Position numbers and translations under genes: made by a program
Notes under the pieces: model-generated
Told to the model about the DNA's origin: nothing
Database searches by the model: none
What the model saw: only the letters and a program-made list of their open reading frames with translations
Assembly: GCA_050951845.1 (NCBI GenBank)
Contig: JBMNJV010000001.1
Location: 1-64,000 of the forward strand
Length of the DNA: 64,000 nt
DNA from: UBA5436 sp050951845
Lineage (GTDB): Bacteria; Bacillota; Clostridia; Saccharofermentanales; DTU023
Direction of reading: 5' to 3'
Shown: positions 32,762-40,671 of the stretch, piece by piece
How the letters are laid out: the number at the start of each line of letters is the position of its first letter
Numbering within the stretch: the stretch's first letter is position 1

Positions 32762-35293
32762 TCAGTTATGCGTTTCCTGTCCCTTGAACAGTTTTTCCAA
32801 TTCCGCCCTTTTGTTCTTTCTCGTGCCGGAAATTCCCATCTTGTTAAAAATGCGGGAAAGGTGATTTCGAACAGTTCCCTCAGAAAGATGTATATTTTTT
32901 GCAATCTCAGCCGAAGTCATTCGCTTAGCGGCAAGCTTTGCAATTTCCAACTCTCTTTCCGAAAACCCGTAATCCAGATGCTTTTCAAAATGTTCACTGA
33001 GAATTTTTCCCTTGCCTGTCTGCACCTTATCTGAAAGTTCTGATATTTTATCGATATATTCCGTGTATTCTTTTTCCTTTTTCAGTACCAAGAGCTGTTT
33101 TGAGATATAGGTTGTGTTTTCGGCAAAGGGCATCAGAATTCTGTCCGGCATTGCCATATTTAAAGCGGTTTTCAACTCGGCAAGAGCATCCTCCGCTCTG
33201 CCCAGTTTTTCAAAAGCGGCGGCAAGCTGAATATGCAGCCAAATTATACACAGTATATTGCTGAAAATTCCATACAGCTTCTGACAATCTTCTTTCCTTG
33301 CGATAAGAGTTGTATATTCACCCTTTGCCAAAAGCATCTGATTGTAGAATGTATGGAGCATCGGCATGGACGGGAACAGCATCATTGTCTCGGAGAGTCT
33401 GCCTTCTGCCAGCCACTCGGGTGTATCCTGCGGGCGGTTCAGTATGGAAACGATGAACATTTGACAAACATCCAGGGTGTTTAACAAGGGATATTGCTTA
33501 CTATTGCGAATCAATTCCCTGAAGCTCTGTATAATATCCCTGACTTTAGCATAATCTCCTTTCAAGAGCTCCAGCCGCATATTCAGAAATGCACTTACCA
33601 GCATAATGCTGATCTGATTTTTTCTTTTTGCTGCGGACATAGCCATCTTGTTTGAGATATCGGCATCGACAAATTCTCCGCGCTCATAATGAAGTTCTGC
33701 TGCAAACACATATTCCGCACCGTTGCCGTGTCCATTCGACACCTGATAATAGTACGGCATACATTCCTTCATCTCTTCGTTCTCGGCATCGGCAAAACCG
33801 ACAGCTCTGTGATACGTCATCAGAATGGAAGGTGATGAAAATGTCCATGAGCCTTTCTGGTCTACGCTGTATGTGGTTCTGCTCAGGAGTGAGCAGGCCC
33901 TCCTGTGATATTCGCTCATCGCGGAAATATTGTTGAAAGCGGTAAAACTTTCCGAAATTTCCACATCACCCAAAAGGTTGTTTTTTTCCTCCTCCGAAAG
34001 CGTCTTGTTCATTTCGAGCGATTTCAAGAAAAGCGCTTTCAGCCGTTTCAGCTCCGGAATATTATTGAAAGAGAACATCCTCAGCATACAGTTCGGCAAA
34101 GCGTTTGTATGGCGCAACAGTATTTCTTCCGGACAACTTGCTATCCAGGAGAAAAAATCCTGCGCATGTTCGCTGTTCAGACTTTTAGATCTGTCTTTTT
34201 CGATGCAGGATAAAATCTTATCCCAGTTCTCCGCCTCCGCATAAGCAAAATAGGCAGGAAGATAGTCCTCCTGCTCCAGATACCAGTCGCCTAATCTTGT
34301 ATAGCTCTTTTGTTGATATGACAAAGGCTTTTGCGAGAAATAGTACCTGGTACATTGCCGGAGCATGTGATGGTAACGGTATATGTTATCTGTCTTTGTA
34401 ATAAAGGCATTATTCCTGGAAAGAGAGTTCAACAGCTCCTCGCTGTCGCCTCCGATGCCGCTCTCTGCCCACATATAAGCAGCCTGCTCTTCGGAAAACT
34501 CGTTGCTTATACCCATCAGAATTAAAAACTCTCTTTCCTCTTCGCTTAAAGGTTCCAATAAAACTTCATTGATCAAACTGAAAATATCGGTTGAACCGGA
34601 AAGCCATTTTCCGTTTTTCTTATATGATTTAAAGTTCAGATATATGATGGAAAACCAACCCTCACTTAAAGTTGCAAGTTCGTCAAGTTCTTGCACTGAT
34701 GCCTTAACTTCACATCGCTCCGCATATTCATACAGCTCCTTTGTGTTTAAGCTTAAATCGTAAGCGGAAATCTCACAAAGCAGATGTCCGAGCTTCATTC
34801 TCTCCTCTTGATTGAATATCTGATTGCGCGACAGTAGTACGATATGAATATTGATCGGCAGATTCTTTGCCAAAAACAAGATGAGCGACGTTATCACCTT
34901 TGTGGCCAGAAGGTGGAGATCATCCAGAATAAAATAAATATCCTTTTTGTATTCCGATAAAGAGGCCTCCATAATCTCTGACAACATATGAAGTGACTGG
35001 ATATCTCTCGGATAAGCAAATGTTATCAATTGCTCGTAAAGGCTTGGAAATTCTCTGAACATCTTGCAAAAGCCGGTCCAGAAATCCGTAACGGAATCCG
35101 TCATGATCATCTGCCTGAAAAAGAGGGAAGATTGGTTGCTTTTTGTTCTGCGTGTCGACCACCACTTGATGGCGGTTGTTTTTCCGTATCCCATAGGAGC
35201 AATCACTGTTGTAATCAAGTGACTGCTGATTTCAGAAAGTCTGTCTTTCAGACGCTGTGTTATAAATATATCACCCAGGTGCGAAGTTCCCAT
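32762..35293 (-). CDS. Large LuxR-type (LAL/MalT-like) ATPase transcription regulator, partner-switching operon
   Basis: An 843-residue STAND-type activator with the same build as 23042-25462. Walker A IAPMGYGKTTAIKWW (31-45), Walker B DIYFILDDLHLL, a long helical middle, and a C-terminal LuxR domain (about 785-835): FSERELEIAKLAAKRMTS then EGTVRNHLSRIFNKMGI. GGAGAGGAG precedes ATG 35293. It is last in the leftward operon with the STAS, MATE, acetyltransferase and SpoIIE genes. It is a candidate to bind the dyads at 30722-30740 and 40341-40359, which would make it autoregulatory; which of the two regulators binds there cannot be told from sequence. Confidence 0.9.
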   Translation of the reverse strand: MGTSHLGDIFITQRLKDRLSEISSHLITTVIAPMGYGKTTAIKWWSTRRTKSNQSSLFFRQMIMTDSVTDFWTGFCKMFREFPSLYEQLITFAYPRDIQSLHMLSEIMEASLSEYKKDIYFILDDLHLLATKVITSLILFLAKNLPINIHIVLLSRNQIFNQEERMKLGHLLCEISAYDLSLNTKELYEYAERCEVKASVQELDELATLSEGWFSIIYLNFKSYKKNGKWLSGSTDIFSLINEVLLEPLSEEEREFLILMGISNEFSEEQAAYMWAESGIGGDSEELLNSLSRNNAFITKTDNIYRYHHMLRQCTRYYFSQKPLSYQQKSYTRLGDWYLEQEDYLPAYFAYAEAENWDKILSCIEKDRSKSLNSEHAQDFFSWIASCPEEILLRHTNALPNCMLRMFSFNNIPELKRLKALFLKSLEMNKTLSEEEKNNLLGDVEISESFTAFNNISAMSEYHRRACSLLSRTTYSVDQKGSWTFSSPSILMTYHRAVGFADAENEEMKECMPYYYQVSNGHGNGAEYVFAAELHYERGEFVDADISNKMAMSAAKRKNQISIMLVSAFLNMRLELLKGDYAKVRDIIQSFRELIRNSKQYPLLNTLDVCQMFIVSILNRPQDTPEWLAEGRLSETMMLFPSMPMLHTFYNQMLLAKGEYTTLIARKEDCQKLYGIFSNILCIIWLHIQLAAAFEKLGRAEDALAELKTALNMAMPDRILMPFAENTTYISKQLLVLKKEKEYTEYIDKISELSDKVQTGKGKILSEHFEKHLDYGFSERELEIAKLAAKRMTSAEIAKNIHLSEGTVRNHLSRIFNKMGISGTRKNKRAELEKLFKGQETHN

Positions 35294-35308
35294 ATAAAGC
35301 TCCTCTCC

Positions 35309-35497
35309 TCAACGTTGCGCTGCAGTTACCATAATCAATACAAGACCGCAGTATACCAGTGCTGCAAGCGACAATAATGCCGATATTACTGCCAAGATGC
35401 TATACAGTGGTTTCTTTCTTTTTCGATAGAGCGAGAAAAATATCACCGCCCCCACTGTGCAGACGACAAATAATCCCGCCATAATTCCAAATGACAT
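35309..35497 (-). CDS. Small two-helix membrane protein
   Basis: A 62-residue protein with hydrophobic segments at about 4-22 and 31-57 joined by the basic loop YRKRKKPLY. GGGAGGAGCAGGAT precedes the ATG and the stop is 15 nt before the LuxR-type gene, which argues that it is real. I recognise no family. It may be a membrane partner of the transporter or phosphatase. A hairpin lies just upstream. Confidence 0.6.
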   Translation of the reverse strand: MSFGIMAGLFVVCTVGAVIFFSLYRKRKKPLYSILAVISALLSLAALVYCGLVLIMVTAAQR

Positions 35498-35523
35498 ATC
35501 CTGCTCCTCCCATATTTACCTTC

Positions 35524-35545
35524 ACCCCTGCCGTCAGTAAGGGGT
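35524..35545 (-). other. Hairpin between SpoIIE gene and the small membrane protein gene
   Basis: ACCCCT (35524-35529) pairs with AGGGGT (35540-35545), 10-nt loop, without a T-run. It may be a processing or attenuation site dividing the operon. Confidence 0.4.
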
Positions 35546-35607
35546 AATAAGTACACACTCTCCTCGTTTATCTGATCAATCGCTTTTCAGATCTTTTTTA
35601 TTCATCT

Positions 35608-37602
35608 TCAGTTAACAGAACACTTCTTACGGATGGTCAGCGTATTCCTTTGATCCAGATATTCATAGACTACTTCATCCATCAGTTTCTTCGTGAGGAA
35701 AATTCCCAGTCCGCCAAGTTCACGCTCCTCAACCGGCAAAGAAATATCCGGATCTTTTTTTGTCAGCGGATCATAGGGAATTCCGTCATCAATAAATTTC
35801 AGGGCAATTTCACTGCTGTCCGTCCTTACTGCTACGGTCACATTGCTGCTATTACTGTATTTGAAAATATTGGATAAAATTTCATCCGCGGCGATCAGAA
35901 ACTGTGTTCGGACCTTCTCCGAACAACCGGCTTTTTCCAATGTACCGTCAATAAATATCCGCATTTCCTCCGTATTTTCAGACGACGATCTGACGGTCAG
36001 TGATGGTGGTCCGGTGAACATGATTTTCAGTGCCAGCATGGTAATGTCATCAAACTGTGGCGAGTTCCGGACGAATAATTGAAGGTCCTCTGTCACACCT
36101 TCCAGAATTCCCTGCGGCTGACCGTCGGAAAGTTTGTTCAGGATTGTTTGAAGACGCTCTTCACCATACAGCTCAAGGTCGGCGGACGTAGCTTCAGTTA
36201 CTCCGTCGGTATACAAAAACAACGTATCGCCTGCAGTGAGCTGTGTTTCGGCTGACTGATAAGAGATATTCTCCATTCCGCCCAGCACAAAATTGTTGCG
36301 CACTTTGAAGAACTCTATCGTTCCGTCCCTGTGACATAGTAACGGAGGATTGTGACCGGCATTAACACAGGAAAGCCTACCCGTGCGGATATCGTATATA
36401 CCCATCCAGGCAGTGACAAACATATTCGCATCATTATTTTCACAAAGCTGCCTATTTACCGTGGTAAAAATTTCCGCAGCGCTCAGACCTGCGAGTGCCT
36501 GGTTTTTGATCAGGATCTTCGTCATCATCATAAACAGAGCGGCAGGAATACCTTTGTCGGAGACATCCGCAATAACGAAGACCAATTTATGACCGTCTAC
36601 TATAAAGAAATCATAAAAGTCCCCGCCGACTTCTTTCGCAGGAACCATCGAAGCATAAATATCGATCTCCCGGATGTCCGGGAAAGCCGGGAAGGTACAG
36701 GGCAGCATGCCGGTCTGGATTTGAGAGGCAATGTTGAGTTCTGCACTGATACGCTCACGTTCGGCGGTTACCGTCGTCAGATTGCGGATGTATTCTTTGA
36801 TGTCCACTTGCATTTTATAAATTGCGCCGGCCAGCTGTTCAATCTCATCTCCTGTGACAATGCTTTTCAGCCGCTCAGATATTTCGGCTTCATTTTTGAT
36901 AAATGCGTCGGCTTCATCGGTCATAATCCGAATGGGTAAAACCACCTTCCGCTGCAGATACGTCAGATAAGCGGCAATGAAAATCCCGATGATCAGCACC
37001 GAAGCTGCTGTGGTAAAAACGACAAACTCCGTCAAAATAGACTGTAGCAATTCCATTGCTATTTCCACTACTAATACTGAGACTATTTCATTCTGTGAAT
37101 TGTACACCGGTAAGACCGCGGAGGTGTTGTAACCGAATTCGCTATGCGAATAAAAGTAGTTATCGACGCGCACACCTTCCGTTACGATCCGGCCGGTATC
37201 CTCTTCAAATTTGGGATTTATTTTACCTTTATCACCCAGTTGAAACGGTTCGAAGTCATCATCGGGATTGTCCGCATCGTAAACATAAGTAAGTTCAATT
37301 CCCTCCAGCCTGGCTATGAAGAGGTGGTTCACATTCATATCTGCCCGCAGCTCGGAAAGATAGTTTCCCATAACTTCATAAGCCTCATCGGTCTGACCTG
37401 TTTCCAGATATCGTTCAATATCATCGCCGTCCACATAGGAAAGACCAACTTCGGCAATGCGATAGGCGGTATCGTTGTACTCTTTTTCCACGGCAGTTTT
37501 GTATTTGACGTAAGAAATAATTATGCCTGCAGCACAGATCACGATGCCCAACAACACAAAACCAATAATCAGTTTATTTGACAGTTTATTTGTTTTTTTC
37601 AT
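35608..37602 (-). CDS. Membrane SpoIIE-type phosphatase with sensor, HAMP and C-terminal RsbW-like ATPase domain
   Basis: A 664-residue inner membrane protein. Membrane helix about 11-32; external sensor domain about 35-185 (DRIAEVGLSYVDGDDIERY region); second helix about 192-213; HAMP linker to about 270. The PP2C-type phosphatase shows VGGDFYDFFIVDG, FVIADVSDKGIPAALFM, LFLYTDGVTEA and FDDITMLALK, with the metal-binding Asp residues intact. The last about 130 residues are an RsbW-type ATPase: N-box AADEILSNIFKYS with its Asn, FIDDGIPYDP, and GGLGIFL. It should dephosphorylate the RsbV-like protein of this operon in response to an external signal. It overlaps the acetyltransferase gene end by 17 nt. 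Confidence 0.92.
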   Translation of the reverse strand: MKKTNKLSNKLIIGFVLLGIVICAAGIIISYVKYKTAVEKEYNDTAYRIAEVGLSYVDGDDIERYLETGQTDEAYEVMGNYLSELRADMNVNHLFIARLEGIELTYVYDADNPDDDFEPFQLGDKGKINPKFEEDTGRIVTEGVRVDNYFYSHSEFGYNTSAVLPVYNSQNEIVSVLVVEIAMELLQSILTEFVVFTTAASVLIIGIFIAAYLTYLQRKVVLPIRIMTDEADAFIKNEAEISERLKSIVTGDEIEQLAGAIYKMQVDIKEYIRNLTTVTAERERISAELNIASQIQTGMLPCTFPAFPDIREIDIYASMVPAKEVGGDFYDFFIVDGHKLVFVIADVSDKGIPAALFMMMTKILIKNQALAGLSAAEIFTTVNRQLCENNDANMFVTAWMGIYDIRTGRLSCVNAGHNPPLLCHRDGTIEFFKVRNNFVLGGMENISYQSAETQLTAGDTLFLYTDGVTEATSADLELYGEERLQTILNKLSDGQPQGILEGVTEDLQLFVRNSPQFDDITMLALKIMFTGPPSLTVRSSSENTEEMRIFIDGTLEKAGCSEKVRTQFLIAADEILSNIFKYSNSSNVTVAVRTDSSEIALKFIDDGIPYDPLTKKDPDISLPVEERELGGLGIFLTKKLMDEVVYEYLDQRNTLTIRKKCSVN

Positions 37603-38170
37603 CTCCCACCTCTAAATAATAAACAACCGCATCACAGACGCAGGGTTGCTGTCCGCAGTACGGACACTGCAGAGTCGGGCTGTCCGCCCACGGCGCAGTC
37701 AACTCGCAGAGGAAACGAAATCCCCGGCGCAGCACCAGTTTCTCCACCGGAACATAAGATCCTTGTTTCCAACAAGGTGCCAGAATCAACGCAATATTGA
37801 AGCGACGGGCATACTCCTCTTTGAAGTGAAGCAGCAGGGCATCCGAAAGACCGATGCCCCGGAATTCAGGTTCAATGCCCAGTGACTTGTAGATCGCGAT
37901 GTTATCATCCGGTTTGCAGAGAGAGGCAATTTTTCCGTAGTCCAGTCCCGGCAGGCAATGCACGTCTGCAGCCTTAGTAACATTGCTGTAAAAGTAACCG
38001 GCAATGATATTTTCTTTTTTTACGAATGAAAAATTATGCCGTGAGTCGCCAACAATGGTACGCAACGAAGAAACCGGATACAATCCTTCGCCCACGTGGC
38101 TGTCACACAGTGCTGCCGCTGTTTCCAGCGTCTTTGTACTTAACAGTTCTAGTTCAAAACCTTCTAGCAT
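37586..38170 (-). CDS. GNAT-family acetyltransferase with C-terminal Cys cluster
   Basis: A 194-residue protein beginning MLEGFELELLSTKTLETA. The start at 38170 is preceded by GGAGG with a 6-nt spacer; an earlier in-frame ATG overlaps that site. The GNAT fold shows the acetyl-CoA loop region EFRGIGLSDALLLHF and a preceding beta-strand IAGYFYSNV. The C-terminus has CPYCGQQPCVCD, four cysteines that might bind a metal. The substrate is unknown; it could modify a peptide, a regulator or a small molecule moved by the MATE protein. It is embedded in the partner-switching operon. Confidence 0.75.
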   Translation of the reverse strand: MLEGFELELLSTKTLETAAALCDSHVGEGLYPVSSLRTIVGDSRHNFSFVKKENIIAGYFYSNVTKAADVHCLPGLDYGKIASLCKPDDNIAIYKSLGIEPEFRGIGLSDALLLHFKEEYARRFNIALILAPCWKQGSYVPVEKLVLRRGFRFLCELTAPWADSPTLQCPYCGQQPCVCDAVVYYLEVGDEKNK

Positions 38171-38201
38171 CTTAGGCCTCCGCAGCATGATATGAGTTTC
38201 C

Positions 38202-39932
38202 TCACTGTATTTGAATGAAAAAATTATTTACCCCGAAAGTCTGCAGATACTGCAGATTCTTGACCATACCGGAAATCATCCGGATGCCGAGCAGTCCGTC
38301 ATCGGAGTCATCTGTTCCGGCACTCAGAGAAACCGGATTGAATTTTTGTCCTCCGTTGCGGATACGCAGCCAGATGGTTCCGTCATCCGCATATGCCCGC
38401 ACGTCGAACGATCCGTGGCCGCTGCCGAAGGATTTTTCCGCCATGACCGTGAGAATTTCCTCAATGGCCAGACTGATCCGCATCGTCTGACCGGCGGTCA
38501 TATTATGGGCATCACAAAATCCGGTGATACGGCTGCTCGCTTCAACAATCTGCACCGGATCGGTGCCAACCGAAAACTCAACGGCATGTCCGCTGTTTTC
38601 CAGCGTATCGTCCAGCAGCAACAACCGGGACAGAGCCGGATCTTTCATCGAGATACGGATCACAACCGCCAGCCAGATCAGCAGGGTAAATAGTTCGGAC
38701 AGTGGCAGAAAGAGCCAGAGTACCGGACTCACAGTCCGTGTCAGGTTCAGCAACAGGAATACCGGGAGCACAAAAATCCGTAATACAGTGATCAGATTGG
38801 CAAGTGCAATTCGGTCAACAGAATTAAAGTAACAGGTCATGATGCTGTTGATCTGGGTCGGCAGCAGACTGACAGCCAGACAAGCCAACGGAATCAGCAG
38901 ACTTTGGTTTACACCGTACAATGAGCCGATACCGCTATGCAGCAAAACACACACCAGACCGAATAAACCGGATATCAGTAAGCCGCTGATCACCTGACGT
39001 TTCATCAGAAAGCGGATCGCTCGGTTACTTTTTTCCACGTTATATACATTGATGATCGGCATGGCTGTCTGCGGTATTCCGTTAATGATAAACAAAGACA
39101 GTTCCGAGACCGATGTGACAACTGCGAACTGAACCGGAAATCCTCCGTCGGGCGGCAGACTCAGCAATACCAGGTTGATCACAAAGACCCGCAGTGCAGA
39201 TGTAAGATTGTTTAAAGCAGAGGGGGTCCCGTTTTTGATGATTGCACCGGCAATCCACGGTCCGGCAATCGTTAACGGCAGGGCAAAATCGCTTTCTTTA
39301 TGTAACAGCAATTTAAATCCCGCAATGCAGACAACCAGAGTCGCCAAAAGGTTAGCCAGCGCAGCACCGGCAATCCCCATGCGCAAAAAATACATGAAAA
39401 TAATATCCAGCAGAAGATTGAGTGCAACCATCAGAGTCAGGGCAACCGCCATTTGAAGATTTTTACCTTCCAGACGCAAATAAAAAAACGGTATATACAA
39501 CATGATTTTCGGGATACCGCAGCAAATAACCAGAAACGCATAGTTATGCAGACCGGCAATCGGCATCCCTCCACTCAGCAGATTAATGAGCGGCCGGAGC
39601 ACAGCAAGACCTGCAGCGACAATGCCGACCGAAATAATCAGACAAAGCAATGTGGCAAACCCCATGATCCTGCGGCTTTCGCCGACATCGTTCCGCCCGA
39701 GCGCCCGGGCGGAAAGAATAGACGCACCCGAAGCAATTAATGCACCGATCGTATAAAAAACCAGATGCAGAGGCAGGCAGATATTGACTGCCAACAGTCC
39801 CTCTTCGCCCACTAAATTACCGATCAGAATTCCGTCTATGATTACATTTATGGTAGAACCGAGAATACTTAGCATGGTGGGCGGCAAGTACCGGTAATAG
39901 GTTGATTTCAGAAAAACCTCATTCTGTTTCAT
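38202..39932 (-). CDS. MATE-family transporter fused to an RsbW-like ATPase domain
   Basis: A 576-residue protein. Residues about 1-445 are a MATE/polysaccharide-type flippase with about 12 helices (PPTMLSILGSTINVIIDGIL near the start, ALGRNDVGESRRIMG in loop 2-3). The last about 125 residues (from VQIVEASSRITGF) are a GHKL/RsbW-type domain: AIEEILTVMAEKSFG at the N-box, IRNGGQKFNPV at the G1 box and DGLLGIRMI at G2. The usual N-box Asn is replaced by Val and the G1 Asp by Asn, so catalysis is doubtful and a binding role is possible. It overlaps the STAS gene by 14 nt, so the two proteins likely interact. Confidence 0.88.
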   Translation of the reverse strand: MKQNEVFLKSTYYRYLPPTMLSILGSTINVIIDGILIGNLVGEEGLLAVNICLPLHLVFYTIGALIASGASILSARALGRNDVGESRRIMGFATLLCLIISVGIVAAGLAVLRPLINLLSGGMPIAGLHNYAFLVICCGIPKIMLYIPFFYLRLEGKNLQMAVALTLMVALNLLLDIIFMYFLRMGIAGAALANLLATLVVCIAGFKLLLHKESDFALPLTIAGPWIAGAIIKNGTPSALNNLTSALRVFVINLVLLSLPPDGGFPVQFAVVTSVSELSLFIINGIPQTAMPIINVYNVEKSNRAIRFLMKRQVISGLLISGLFGLVCVLLHSGIGSLYGVNQSLLIPLACLAVSLLPTQINSIMTCYFNSVDRIALANLITVLRIFVLPVFLLLNLTRTVSPVLWLFLPLSELFTLLIWLAVVIRISMKDPALSRLLLLDDTLENSGHAVEFSVGTDPVQIVEASSRITGFCDAHNMTAGQTMRISLAIEEILTVMAEKSFGSGHGSFDVRAYADDGTIWLRIRNGGQKFNPVSLSAGTDDSDDGLLGIRMISGMVKNLQYLQTFGVNNFFIQIQ

Positions 39933-40227
39933 TTTCGATGGTCAAAATGCTCAGAAAGCCTGTGATTTCAAAGACTTCCATAATTGAGTCATTGACGTTG
40001 CGGACAACCATACTGCCTTTGTCGTTCATTTGTTTCTGAGTTGCCAACAGAACACGCAGGCCGGCACTTGACAAGTATTCCAGTTCTGCAAAATCAAGTA
40101 TCAGTTCGGAAACCGGGTCCAGAGAAGATGCCAGTTCAGCTTCCAGAACCGGAGCAGTCGTTGTATCCAAACGCCCCTGAACTGACACAACCATGGTATC
40201 ATCATTAATCGTTTTTTCAATATTCAT
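39919..40227 (-). CDS. RsbV-like anti-sigma-factor antagonist (STAS domain)
   Basis: A single STAS domain of about 102 residues starting MNIEKTINDD, with VQGRLDTTTAPVLEAEL and the phosphorylation loop FAELEYLSSAGLRVLLA; Ser54 (second S of YLSSAG) is the expected phosphosite. In the usual scheme an RsbW kinase phosphorylates it and a SpoIIE phosphatase reverses this; both partner domains are encoded in the same operon. The start is uncertain: in-frame ATG at 40245 and GTG at 40269 are possible; 40227 is chosen because the domain begins there. It is the first gene of the operon. Confidence 0.88.
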   Translation of the reverse strand: MNIEKTINDDTMVVSVQGRLDTTTAPVLEAELASSLDPVSELILDFAELEYLSSAGLRVLLATQKQMNDKGSMVVRNVNDSIMEVFEITGFLSILTIENETE

Positions 40228-40314
40228 CTTGATTCTCGTATACATAACTTCTCGCTTGTCTGTATACACTCCTTTTCTCTCTTATCTTTCAATCTTATTA
40301 TAATCTTAAATTTA

Positions 40315-40359
40315 ATTATAATCTTAAATAGTTTTTCTGCAGTGTGAGCATTTGTCACT
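40315..40359 (-). promoter_or_regulatory. Activator-type promoter of the partner-switching operon (shared dyad)
   Basis: Read leftward: dyad AGTGACAAATGCTCACACT (40341-40359), 20-bp spacer, then TATAAT (40315-40320). It differs from the 30722-30740 dyad at one base and has the identical spacing. A second TATAAT lies 16-17 bp downstream in a repeated TTTAAGATTATAAT. The dyad centre sits near -42, as for LuxR-type class II activation. Confidence 0.68.
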
Positions 40360-40671
40360 ATTTTATATTATTTTGTAGATTTTGAGAGTCTGCTCAATCT
40401 AGCTGACCGGCTTATCCGAATAATATCCTGATCCATGTCCAAGACCGAAATGTTCCCGCGATAATCTGCCATCCCTTAAATTTGCATTTTTCACCTCAGG
40501 AAATTTGCTTTTTTCACCTCGAGTTTCAGCAGGAAGATTACATTTATACGATCTTCATCCTACCTTCGATCCTCAGCTCCCGGTTCTCCGGAAATAGTAT
40601 TTTTAACTCTGATCAAGTAAAGCTTTACTGAAAACATCTGAAAAGCAATCTATGCTTGATTTTAAGTAAAC
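40360..40671. other. Intergenic region with a 20-bp direct repeat
   Basis: No gene seen. AAATTTGCATTTTTCACCTC (40478-40497) recurs with one change at 40501-40520, period 23 bp, about 120-180 bp upstream of the dyad. It may be a second regulator site of the partner-switching operon or belong to the 3' side of the HAD phosphatase gene. Confidence 0.55.
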
